DNA of 14,004 nt from Bacteroidales bacterium. Its GTDB lineage: Bacteria; Bacteroidota; Bacteroidia; Bacteroidales; WCHB1-69. Positions 1 to 7,300 of the stretch are shown piece by piece. The DNA lies in assembly GCA_017964755.1 (NCBI GenBank), contig JAGCRI010000153.1, positions 1-14,004 of the forward strand, given 5' to 3'. The notes beneath the pieces are model-generated. The model worked only from the letters and a program-made list of their open reading frames with translations. It did no database searches and had not been told where the DNA came from. The position numbers were made by a program, and so were the translations under genes. Each line of letters starts with the position of its first letter. Positions within the stretch are counted from its first letter, which is position 1.

Positions 1-1958
1 GTTGGGTTGAATGGTATTGCAATGGTAGCGTTATTAGCCGAAATGTTTGTTTGTTCAAGCCTGTGCACTAACATTTTCCAGTTCCCTGAAACAATTTCCC
101 AGTCTGTTTTTTCAAGTTGCTGGTCGAAATTAGAGCACAAGAATCCGCGATTCCCGTTAGCCTTCCATTCCAAACCATCATTTTCCATAACCTGATAAAA
201 ACTATGCTTTATTTCACCATCATCGCTATCATTAAATCCAACGGCAAAATCCTTAGTCTGCCATTTGTTTTCATCAAGCATAATTTCCGTATGTGGAGCG
301 GCGTCTTCCACATCATTTGCTGTATCAAATTCAGCCTCCCAAAGTGCTTTCCACCCTGATGCCGTGGTCGCGCAATCTGACCGGAATTCCAATAGAAGTG
401 AATTTGAAGTTGAGGTTACAGTTCCTGGTGAAACAGTATTCCAGCGGCCTATTAACGGGGAATAAACAGAATTTCCGTCATAAATCCATAGGAAATCGTA
501 ATCTTTTTCCAATGCAAATTCTGAAAATGAAAGCGTGATTTTTTTTGCGTTTGGTATTTCAATAAGATAAAGGCTTCTTTCGTCGCAATTATAATCATTA
601 CTTTCGCCACCGCTGTCAGTCAAAATTCCGGAGGTTGCATTGAAAACCTTAATCTGAGGATTCGGATTCAGCAACTTATAGTAATAATTCCAATCCCAAT
701 ATGGGCCGGGGTCTGTGTGTGTTTGATTTGGGAAATGCTGGTGTCCGCGAATTTGTGTGCAAGCTGATTGGCCGCCAAGATTATGTGTCCCTACATTCAG
801 GCAAGTGCCGTCATCAAGCGTGTCCCTATAAAAAGTACGGTGCGGGTTGATATGATAGCGTGAACAGATATTGCGTACAAGAGCTGCTGAAGAATTATAC
901 ATAGCCGGCGTGAAAAAGCTATAGACATCACCATATGCCTCATGTTCTATGCCGATAGTATAGCCGTTTTCGGTTCTGACGTGCCACGCCTTATCTTTTT
1001 CACGAACCATTTGTGTGATCTGGCCGTCTGACGAACGGATAACGTAATGCGCAGAAGCACGCGCCCCAACACCATTGTAGGTGCAGTTCTGAAACCACGC
1101 TATCGACCCCGCGTATGTACCTGAAGTATAGTGGATTGTAATTGCTGAAATATTCCGCGACTCCATTGCCGTGTAATTGCACGAGCCCGCTGGATTCCAA
1201 ATAGCAGGTTCATAATCAGTAGCTGCGCACGCCTTGCCGTCTGATAACCTTACTTTAGGTGAGCGAAGCAATTCTATCCGTTTTCCAAATATCTTGTCCA
1301 TATTGATATTTCGCTGAGGCACTTCATATTTTGAGTTTGTCTCGTAGTCAGATAGAAATTCAAATATTGAGTAGATGTAGCTCTGCATAGGATAGTTTTC
1401 TTCCCAGTTATTATCAAATGGAAGTTCCGAGAGTTCGATAAGAATTGAGGTGTAATTTTCTATGGAATCTGAGTATATGCCAAAACGTTTTTGTAATTTA
1501 TCGAAAGCAGACGCGTATGCAATAACCCCATCTTGTGGTGAGGTTAAGATATCGGGCAAAGGAACTCCTGAAAGATCTGAAACCATTGTGAGATTGTCCC
1601 TGAAAATCCCTTTCCCATCTAATGTTAGTCCCATAATGCCGTACGTTTTTGGAATATCGTCCGCGCTGCCGATATCCTTTTCGTTGTAAGGGACAAAATT
1701 AAATCGAGTGTAATAGTAGGAGATGGCTTCCAGAATACCTCGCGGCAGCCTCGGATATTTGGCGTATGCTTTTCTGAATACCGGCTCAGCCTTTTTGTAT
1801 GCCGAATCCACATGACGTTCAATAGCCGCCTTCCGCTGAGTGAATACATGCTCGCCTAAATCCACAGAATTGTAGTTGTAACTTGTTGATTGTGAGTGAC
1901 AGAATGCTGCTACTATCATCAGCAGTAAGGTCAGTGTTAATTGTTTCATTGTCTTCAT
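1..1958 (-). CDS. Secreted N-acetylmuramoyl-L-alanine amidase (Amidase_2) with CUB domain, C-terminus cut by window edge
   Basis: Predicted to cleave the bond between N-acetylmuramic acid and L-alanine in peptidoglycan, in the periplasm or outside the cell. The frame is open from the ATG at 1958 to the window edge (652 complete codons). Residues 1-23 are a signal peptide ending CHSQ. Residues about 65-155 resemble a lytic transglycosylase fold (AISYYYTRFN at 78-87, YGIMGL at 106-111) without the catalytic Glu. Residues about 265-430 are Amidase_2: H276 (TIHYT), E338 (IGIEHE), H406 (GHQHFP) and D416 (DPGPYWDW) match the AmpD-type zinc and catalytic positions; H414 sits where AmpD has Lys. Residues about 438-545 look like a CUB domain (C458, DYDFLWIYDG, C529). 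After that, FDSD-like and SGNW motifs suggest the start of a beta-sandwich accessory domain. The in-frame ATG at 1949 is an alternative start. A separate promoter lies upstream. The amidase call is strong; the flanking domain calls are by eye. Confidence 0.9.
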   Translation of the reverse strand, partial: MKTMKQLTLTLLLMIVAAFCHSQSTSYNYNSVDLGEHVFTQRKAAIERHVDSAYKKAEPVFRKAYAKYPRLPRGILEAISYYYTRFNFVPYNEKDIGSADDIPKTYGIMGLTLDGKGIFRDNLTMVSDLSGVPLPDILTSPQDGVIAYASAFDKLQKRFGIYSDSIENYTSILIELSELPFDNNWEENYPMQSYIYSIFEFLSDYETNSKYEVPQRNINMDKIFGKRIELLRSPKVRLSDGKACAATDYEPAIWNPAGSCNYTAMESRNISAITIHYTSGTYAGSIAWFQNCTYNGVGARASAHYVIRSSDGQITQMVREKDKAWHVRTENGYTIGIEHEAYGDVYSFFTPAMYNSSAALVRNICSRYHINPHRTFYRDTLDDGTCLNVGTHNLGGQSACTQIRGHQHFPNQTHTDPGPYWDWNYYYKLLNPNPQIKVFNATSGILTDSGGESNDYNCDERSLYLIEIPNAKKITLSFSEFALEKDYDFLWIYDGNSVYSPLIGRWNTVSPGTVTSTSNSLLLEFRSDCATTASGWKALWEAEFDTANDVEDAAPHTEIMLDENKWQTKDFAVGFNDSDDGEIKHSFYQVMENDGLEWKANGNRGFLCSNFDQQLEKTDWEIVSGNWKMLVHRLEQTNISANNATIAIPFNP

Positions 1959-1993
1959 GGTAGTAGATTTTAGTTATTAATATTTTATCATTG

Positions 1994-2024
1994 CAAATAT
2001 AATTAACTATTTGTTAAAAATCAA
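1994..2024 (-). promoter_or_regulatory. Bacteroidota-type promoter of the amidase gene
   Basis: On the minus strand, TTG at 2024-2022 is followed after 20 bp by TATATTTG at 2001-1994. This fits the Bacteroidota consensus (-33 TTTG, -7 TAnnTTTG). It lies about 36 bp before the ATG at 1958, in the gap after the transglycosylase gene, so the amidase can be transcribed alone. The spacer holds a short palindrome (2003-2017). Confidence 0.6.
2003..2017. repeat. Short palindrome in the amidase promoter spacer
   Basis: TTAAC-TATTT-GTTAA is a perfect 5-bp inverted repeat between the -33 and -7 boxes, where an operator could lie. The 10-mer TAACTATTTG recurs at 2066-2075, and TTAACAAATATTAA at 2041-2054 resembles the complement of the palindrome. 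The surrounding DNA is very AT-rich, so chance is a serious alternative. Confidence 0.25.
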
Positions 2025-2068
2025 TAGTCTTTGCAATAATTTAACAAATATTAATAAATCGAATCTAA

Positions 2069-3439
2069 CTATTTGAATAAAAGACAATAAGAATCGTATC
2101 GTTCCATGACAAGGTCAGCATAAGTGGCGGCGTGTCGTCCTGGATAGTATCCGCACTTGACAACTGGGTCGGTGTAATACTCCTTTTCAGCCTTCAGTAT
2201 CAGATATTTTGAAACGTCTTCCCAAGAATTGGAATTGTCGCCATATTTTGAGCAGAGACGCCGTGCATCTTGTATGTGGCCGGGGCCTGAATTATAGGCA
2301 GCTGCCGTAAACAACATCTTCTCGCGTTCATCGTTAATATCAGCAAAAAAACGTTGTATTGATTTAATATGCCTAACACCTGCAATAATCTGCTCTTCTT
2401 CCGAAGAGTTTTCATCAATGCCATATTTTGCGCAGGTGGCAGGCATCATTTGCATCAGACCGAAACTTCCGCCGAGGCCGTACAAGCCGCTGTAAAATTT
2501 TGACTCCTGATACATTATAGACATCACAAAACGCCAGTCGAGACCGATTTCAGAGGCATGTTTCCGTACAATATTGTCGTATGGTGAGATGTGCCTTGTT
2601 TTCACTTTGGCTTGCGGAACATTCTGCACTCTCGATTGTTGGGAAAAATATTTTCTGCAAAGTGATTTATATTTTTTGGAATTGACAAATCTTGTCAGCC
2701 AGCTGTTAATCTGTGAATTAAGGGAATCATTTTCACATCTGAGGATCCATTGCCTCGGATAGGGGGCACCAATTTGTTTTAAGATAGACAAATTAGGATA
2801 AAACTGTAGGAGAAGAGCTGCAGTGTGATAGTCGGAAGCAATATAACTAATACGTTCATTGTCAAGCCAGTCAAAGAGTTCTTCAACAGAAGCATAACTG
2901 CTTTTTTCTATTAACCAACTGGCAGGTGACAGCAGTGAATCCGGGATAATGGCAGTGGCAAAATTTGCCGGAAGATAAATAGTTCGGATTGTGTCGTCTG
3001 TAACTGAGCTCTTACGGGCACCAACTAATACCGGATAAGTTGTGTCAAATGGTAATGATTTGCATACCAATGAATTGAGTAATTCGCAATGTGGAATTTC
3101 CATCGCAATTATATCATAATCCTTCTTTTTTTCTTCATCTGCAATACTATATACATTATAATAATCGCATTCCACATCAATATCAAGAGCAAGATTCAAA
3201 GAATCCGCCAAAATATTCAGAAGTTCATACTGAAAGCCAAGCGGAATACCACGATAGACAAAATAATCAGAATAATTGGCAAAAAGAAAAACTTTTAGCG
3301 AATTATTTTTTACACAATCTTTATAATAATGTTCTGTTTTATAATTCTTTGCTGGAAAATGTAAGTAAAGAATCAAAAACAGGCACAAAGAGGAAAGTCC
3401 AAGTAAAAGAAAGGCTGACCTGCTATTTTTCAAAGCCAC
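2069..3439 (-). CDS. MltF-like membrane-bound lytic murein transglycosylase
   Basis: Predicted to cleave peptidoglycan glycan strands non-hydrolytically, giving 1,6-anhydromuramic acid ends, while anchored in or exported across the inner membrane. The protein has 456 residues (E. coli MltF has 518). Residues 10-28 form one hydrophobic segment with no clear lipobox. Residues about 46-266 resemble a family 3 solute-binding domain (LGFQYELLNILADSL), the usual regulatory half of MltF. Residues about 285-430 are the SLT domain, with catalytic E312 in YQESKF, GLMQMMP at 327-333 and AYNSG at 381-385, so it looks active. The start is GTG at 3439: an in-frame TAG lies just upstream and no early ATG exists, though TTG at 3433 is possible. 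It begins 13 bp after the lipoprotein gene stop, so the two are probably one operon. The gene symbol mltF would fit by domain order but is not assigned. Confidence 0.88.
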   Translation of the reverse strand: MALKNSRSAFLLLGLSSLCLFLILYLHFPAKNYKTEHYYKDCVKNNSLKVFLFANYSDYFVYRGIPLGFQYELLNILADSLNLALDIDVECDYYNVYSIADEEKKKDYDIIAMEIPHCELLNSLVCKSLPFDTTYPVLVGARKSSVTDDTIRTIYLPANFATAIIPDSLLSPASWLIEKSSYASVEELFDWLDNERISYIASDYHTAALLLQFYPNLSILKQIGAPYPRQWILRCENDSLNSQINSWLTRFVNSKKYKSLCRKYFSQQSRVQNVPQAKVKTRHISPYDNIVRKHASEIGLDWRFVMSIMYQESKFYSGLYGLGGSFGLMQMMPATCAKYGIDENSSEEEQIIAGVRHIKSIQRFFADINDEREKMLFTAAAYNSGPGHIQDARRLCSKYGDNSNSWEDVSKYLILKAEKEYYTDPVVKCGYYPGRHAATYADLVMERYDSYCLLFK

Positions 3440-3452
3440 AACCTAAAACCAA

Positions 3453-3845
3453 CTACTCAGGCAAAACCAAAACTGTAACTTCCACAGTTTCACCTGGTTC
3501 CAATTTGACTTGCGAAGTTCCCTTATATGGCATATCAACCATAGTGGAGTCGTTAATGAAAAACGGACGTGTGGTGGTAACCACTATATCAAGCGAAGCC
3601 TCATACTTGAAAGTCCACTCAAAAATGCCGTCAGAATTTGTGTATCCTTCAGCTTTCGCGAACTCGGCGTAGTTTGCGTTGGTGCCAATCTGAACCAACG
3701 CATCGGTTGCAGGCTCTTCTGCGTCTTGTCCGTTTTCAGAAAAATAGACTCGGATTAATGCTCCGCATGAAGTGTCTTTTTTACATGCAACCGCCAAAAC
3801 GACTATCATTATGACGAATATGGGGAAATAGAAAAATTTTTTCAT
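3453..3845 (-). CDS. Small lipoprotein with CnaB/carboxypeptidase-regulatory-like beta-sandwich
   Basis: The protein has 130 residues of unknown function. Residues 1-20 are a lipoprotein signal peptide with Cys at 21 (LAVAC, followed by KKDTSC). The rest reads as one small beta-sandwich: ATDALVQIG, then GYTNSDGIFEWTFKYEASLDI, close to the 'G-T-D-x-x-G-x-F' rhythm of carboxypeptidase-regulatory or CnaB-like folds, and ending in VKLEPGETVEVTVLVLP. Such folds usually bind or scaffold rather than catalyse. It is the first gene of a likely two-gene operon with the MltF-like enzyme, 13 bp downstream, and has its own -7 box. A periplasmic or outer-membrane partner role for the transglycosylase is a guess from position only. 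The ATG start fits the signal peptide. Confidence 0.75.
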   Translation of the reverse strand: MKKFFYFPIFVIMIVVLAVACKKDTSCGALIRVYFSENGQDAEEPATDALVQIGTNANYAEFAKAEGYTNSDGIFEWTFKYEASLDIVVTTTRPFFINDSTMVDMPYKGTSQVKLEPGETVEVTVLVLPE

Positions 3846-3877
3846 TGGACTTTATCTTTATTTGTTTTTACGAATTG

Positions 3878-3885
3878 CAAAGATA
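3878..3885 (-). promoter_or_regulatory. Promoter -7 box for the lipoprotein-transglycosylase operon
   Basis: The minus strand reads TATCTTTG, an exact TAnnTTTG match, 32 bp before the ATG at 3845. No TTG lies at the expected -33 distance. The box sits in the 79-bp gap after copy 5 of the glycine-rich array. No convincing terminator was seen in that gap, so read-through from copy 5 is also possible. Confidence 0.5.
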
Positions 3886-3924
3886 CTAAAAAAAGCATAC
3901 ATCGTGCAGTTAATGAAATTAAAA

Positions 3925-5478
3925 TCATTCGCTTTTTATAATCTTAAAAGTTTTATAAGATTTTTTAGTGTTGACAATGCGAAGAAAATATGTTCCAGCA
4001 GGAAAATTATTCAAAAAAATTCTTGTAACCTCTCCTTTTAACTTTTGGGTAACACATTTTTGGGCATACATATTATATATATATACATCTGCACCTTCTA
4101 AAGAGTTGCATGAAATATCAATATAATCCTTGGCTGGATTTGGTGTTATTGTAATATTTTGTAAATCAATATTTTCATTTATTCCAATTGTCGGGTCATA
4201 GATAGTGAGAGCAAGGACAATGGAGCTGTCACAGCCTTCAGGCGTTGTAGTCATGTAGCTGTAAACCCCAGATTGTGTATAAGTTTCGCCAGTTACGGGC
4301 CATGTGTAAGTATAAGGAGCATCAATCTCTTCGTACAATGCGGCTTCCGGCTTGACTGTAAGCAGCAGCACTGTGAGGCTGTCTTTGCTTGCACCAATAT
4401 TTGAGTGGGTGTACGAGTGGGTGCCTGGGGACAGCAGATTGCCGTCAGCAGTAAATCCGAATTTGTTATATGTCCCGTTTCTGCAAATTGTGTCAGAAAT
4501 TGTTGTTGTTACGTATGTATGCAAAATAGATGTGTCAATGCGGTCAATGACTTTGAAGGAGTACGAAATGCGTGCATATCCGTCTCCGCTGTGGCCTGTT
4601 TCAGTTGAGCCAGTGGTAGTTGCGGCGAAAGATGAGTTACCGGATGAAATTTGATAATTAGTTAATAGTGAAGAATTTATGTAGCCTGAGCCACCGCCGC
4701 CTGAACCGCGGCGATAGGAACTGCCGCCGCCATAAAGGCCACCGCCACCTCCTCCTGTGGCGTATCCGGAACTCGAGCTATAATAACTTCCGCCGTAACC
4801 AAAACCGCCACAGCCGTACGAAGAGCTATAGCTTGAGTATCCGGCTGAACTTTGGGAGCCGCCATATCCATAGTATGAGTAGCCCGTTCCTGAGCCGCCT
4901 GAACTGCCTCCGCCATAGCCGCCCTGATAAGCATACGATGAGCTTGTTGAGCAATAATGGTATCCGCCGCCTCCACCGCCTGCGACTAAAAGTATTTTGT
5001 TGATATTTGATGCACCAATGCTTTGTAACTGATTGTTAGTCAAAGAAATGTGTGTTGCTCCACCTCCGCCGGCACCATAATAATAGCCTGTGCCGCCGCC
5101 GTTGTAACCACCGCTGCTTGAACCGCTGCTGTTGTTGCTGTATGTGCCTTGCCCACCTACATATACATACACGGTTTGCGTGGCTGTTATAGTGTATGTG
5201 CCTTTTGAATACCCTCCCTTGCCGCCATATCCGTAGCCGTAACTACTTGATGAATAGTATGCTCTGCCGCCTTGCGCGCCCCAAACTTCCAATGTGTATG
5301 TTCCTGCAGTCAGTGTGTAGCTTTGCGATGAGCCTGTGTATGCGAAATTTTTCTGACCAACCTGATTAGTGTAAACTGTGTCGTATTTCCATGTGTACGT
5401 ATACGTGGTGCTGATGCTTTGGGCATTCATAGCCGATAGAAAACCTAACAGCACTATTGTCAGCAAGTTTTTTTTCAT
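3925..5478 (-). CDS. Glycine-rich T9SS cargo protein, copy 5 (most divergent, Gly/Ser/Tyr-rich)
   Basis: A predicted surface or secreted protein of 517 residues, function unknown. Residues 1-20 are a signal peptide ending AMNAQ. Residues about 21-70 hold the array's shared block (YTYTWKYDT, then TLEVWGAQGG). The glycine-rich core runs to about 306 and includes YVYVGGQG, GGGGATHISL and LLVAGGGGGG, the order typical of Gly_rich (ALK/LTK-like) domains. This core is unusually rich in Ser and Tyr. Residues about 307-427 hold the two Cys modules (ICRNG, GCDSS). Residues about 440-517 are the T9SS type A sorting domain (TPNPAKDYIDI, FPAGTYFLRI, basic end). Here the usual IYNxYGQ reads IYNMYAQ. It differs from copies 1-4 at many otherwise shared positions and is separated from them by a terminator and its own promoter box. 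Confidence 0.85.
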   Translation of the reverse strand: MKKNLLTIVLLGFLSAMNAQSISTTYTYTWKYDTVYTNQVGQKNFAYTGSSQSYTLTAGTYTLEVWGAQGGRAYYSSSSYGYGYGGKGGYSKGTYTITATQTVYVYVGGQGTYSNNSSGSSSGGYNGGGTGYYYGAGGGGATHISLTNNQLQSIGASNINKILLVAGGGGGGYHYCSTSSSYAYQGGYGGGSSGGSGTGYSYYGYGGSQSSAGYSSYSSSYGCGGFGYGGSYYSSSSGYATGGGGGGLYGGGSSYRRGSGGGGSGYINSSLLTNYQISSGNSSFAATTTGSTETGHSGDGYARISYSFKVIDRIDTSILHTYVTTTISDTICRNGTYNKFGFTADGNLLSPGTHSYTHSNIGASKDSLTVLLLTVKPEAALYEEIDAPYTYTWPVTGETYTQSGVYSYMTTTPEGCDSSIVLALTIYDPTIGINENIDLQNITITPNPAKDYIDISCNSLEGADVYIYNMYAQKCVTQKLKGEVTRIFLNNFPAGTYFLRIVNTKKSYKTFKIIKSE

Positions 5479-5522
5479 CTTTTTTTGTTTTTAAGTTCAA
5501 GGCATGCCCGACAAAAAATATC

Positions 5523-5535
5523 ATCATGCCATGAT
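5523..5535. repeat. Perfect 13-nt inverted repeat in the 5' leader of copy 5
   Basis: ATCATG-C-CATGAT reads as a perfect inverted repeat with a one-base centre, between the copy 5 promoter box and its ATG. As DNA it could be a dimeric repressor site; a one-base loop makes an RNA hairpin unlikely. No second copy was found elsewhere in the window. Confidence 0.3.
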
Positions 5536-5581
5536 AAATTGTACAACAAAACTTACTCTTGCAAAATACAATTTGCGACTG

Positions 5582-5589
5582 CAAAGTTA
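5582..5589 (-). promoter_or_regulatory. Promoter -7 box for glycine-rich copy 5
   Basis: The minus strand reads TAACTTTG, an exact TAnnTTTG match, about 104 bp before the ATG at 5478. It lies just downstream of the terminator that ends the copy 1-4 transcript. No well-spaced TTG is seen upstream; a TTTG at 5607-5604 is only 14 bp away. It implies that copy 5 is controlled separately from the other four. Confidence 0.5.
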
Positions 5590-5610
5590 CTCAAAAAAAG
5601 ACACAAAAAA

Positions 5611-5650
5611 GCATGAAAACGCTACAGCCATAACGGTTTTGTAGCGTTAT
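5611..5650 (-). terminator. Rho-independent-like terminator ending the copy 1-4 operon
   Basis: On the minus strand a perfect 9-bp stem, AACGCTACA (5648-5640) with TGTAGCGTT (5626-5618), encloses a 13-nt loop. It continues into TTTC and then, after a few bases, TTTTTT. It lies about 55 bp after the stop of copy 4 (5704). The T tract is broken, so efficiency is uncertain. Confidence 0.6.
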
Positions 5651-5703
5651 AAAATTATTTACATCTAATTAATTTTATGATAAATTTATGAATTTATAAT
5701 TTT

Positions 5704-7281
5704 TTATTTTGCAATAACGATTTTTTGTGTTTTGAAAATCTTTCCTGCGCTGTTAAAATTGATGAAATAGGTGCCTGACGGGAGTGAGCTAATTGAAATT
5801 CTTGATACTTTTCCCTTTAGTTTTTTTTCGAGGCAGAGCTGCCCATATAAGTTATATATTTTCATGACAAGGGGCGCGTCATCATCATTTTTTATATTGA
5901 TATAATCCCAAGCAGGATTGGGCGAAACAATAACATCTTGTATATCAGTGTTTTCTTCAATTCCGATAGTCGGGTCATAGATAGTTAGTGCAAGTATCAC
6001 GGTGCTGTCGCATCCATCGGCAGAAACAGTTGTAAATTCATAAATTCCTGATTGAGTGTATGTTTCGCCATTGATTGGCCACGTGTATGAATACGGTGCA
6101 TCTATTTCAATGAAATCAGTTGTTCCTGGTTTTATGGTAAGGTTCAGAATTGTGGTGCTGTCTTTGCTGGCGGTTTGTGTAAAATGTGTGTAAGTGTGCA
6201 CCCCGGAGGAGAGGGTGCTGCCGTCAACAGAGAAGCCGTATTTGTTGTAAATTCCGTTTTTGCAGACAAAATCTGTAATTGTAGTTGTAACGTATGTATA
6301 GCTGATTGAAGAGTCGATATGGTCGATTGTAAAGGTGTTGTAGGAGATAGTTGCATGGCCGTTTCCACTGTGCCCTAATTCAGTGCCGCCGCCTGGTGCT
6401 GGCATAGTAGTATTTCCTGCAATCGAATTTGCATTAGTCATATAGTAGTCAGACGTAGGTGTGTATCCGGTTGGCTTATATGATGATGAAGTCAAAACGT
6501 AACCTGAGCCGCCGGCCGAATGAGACCATGAGGTAACACCTCCGTACCAGCCGCCTCCAGCTCCGCCATTGGCCCAGCAATCGCTGCCATTTCCGCCGCC
6601 ATTCCAACCGCCATACGAATAATTGTTGCAATATGTGTTGCCGGTGGCATAGCCAAAACTGCCGGCGACAACTCCCGAACCATATGACGATGTTCCGGAT
6701 GAATTATAGGTGCTCCCTGTTATTGTATAATTGTTTGCAGTAAAAGTTGGTGAAGTATATCCTCCGCCGTCGTTTCCGACGTATGTGCTGCTAGCGTAAT
6801 TTTTACCATGAACGCCTCCGCCGCCACCTGCAACAATAATTCTCGAATAGAAGTGTGAAGAGGAATTCCAAGTTGTTGAATTTGCAACCCCATACAAGGA
6901 AATGTCAGTTGCGCCACCGCCGCCTGTCGAACCCCAAGAGGAAGATGAACTCCCATAGCCTTGGCCTCCGACATAGACATATAACGTCACAGAATTAACC
7001 AAGTGTAATTCTCCGACTGAATATCCGCCGCGCCCGCCGAAAACACTCGCTGGATAATATGGATCATTCCCGCCTTGTGCCCCCCATACTTCCAATGTGT
7101 ATGTTCCTGGAGATGCGTTGAAAGTTTGTACGCTCCCTGTATATGAGAAATCTGTTTGCCCTATTTGCCCTTTATATGCTGTGTCGTATTTCCAAGTGTA
7201 TGAGTAAGTTGTGGTTATGTTTTGCGGAAAGATTTTTGCAAAAGAGCAGGCCAATACCATAAACAATAGTATTCGCTTCAT
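5704..7281 (-). CDS. Glycine-rich T9SS cargo protein, copy 4
   Basis: A predicted T9SS-exported protein of 525 residues, function unknown. Residues 1-20 are a signal peptide (MKRILLFMVL, ending KIFPQ). The shared block is YSYTWKYDT, DFSYTGSVQTFNA and TLEVWGAQGG. The glycine-rich core (about 70-315) has YVYVGGQG, GGGGATDISL, RIIVAGGGGG and GGWYGG, and carries more Asn, Thr and Ser than copies 1-3. C218 and C235 are unique to it. Residues about 316-437 are the two conserved modules (VCKNG, GCDST), closely matching copy 3 in its second half. Residues about 450-525 are the sorting tail (SPNPAWDYINI, IYNLYGQLCL, LPSGTYFINF). It starts 19 bp after the stop of copy 3 and is the last gene before the terminator at about 5618-5648, so it is probably the end of a four-gene operon. 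Confidence 0.86.
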   Translation of the reverse strand: MKRILLFMVLACSFAKIFPQNITTTYSYTWKYDTAYKGQIGQTDFSYTGSVQTFNASPGTYTLEVWGAQGGNDPYYPASVFGGRGGYSVGELHLVNSVTLYVYVGGQGYGSSSSSWGSTGGGGATDISLYGVANSTTWNSSSHFYSRIIVAGGGGGVHGKNYASSTYVGNDGGGYTSPTFTANNYTITGSTYNSSGTSSYGSGVVAGSFGYATGNTYCNNYSYGGWNGGGNGSDCWANGGAGGGWYGGVTSWSHSAGGSGYVLTSSSYKPTGYTPTSDYYMTNANSIAGNTTMPAPGGGTELGHSGNGHATISYNTFTIDHIDSSISYTYVTTTITDFVCKNGIYNKYGFSVDGSTLSSGVHTYTHFTQTASKDSTTILNLTIKPGTTDFIEIDAPYSYTWPINGETYTQSGIYEFTTVSADGCDSTVILALTIYDPTIGIEENTDIQDVIVSPNPAWDYINIKNDDDAPLVMKIYNLYGQLCLEKKLKGKVSRISISSLPSGTYFINFNSAGKIFKTQKIVIAK

Positions 7282-7300
7282 AATCGTAACTTTTTGAAAA

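Noticed and set aside
3091..3672. 193-codon plus-strand frame antisense to the transglycosylase and lipoprotein genes
   Set aside because: It crosses two well-supported minus-strand genes, shows no recognisable domain, and its composition is what an antisense frame of AT-rich coding DNA gives.
3846..3924. Possible terminator after copy 5 (TGCACGATGTATGC followed by T residues)
   Set aside because: The stem would be only about three base pairs, too weak to support a terminator call.
4668..5260. Glycine codon repeats considered as a CRISPR array or DNA satellite
   Set aside because: There are no regular spacers or constant repeat unit; the periodicity comes from GGN, TCN and TAN codons within one open frame.
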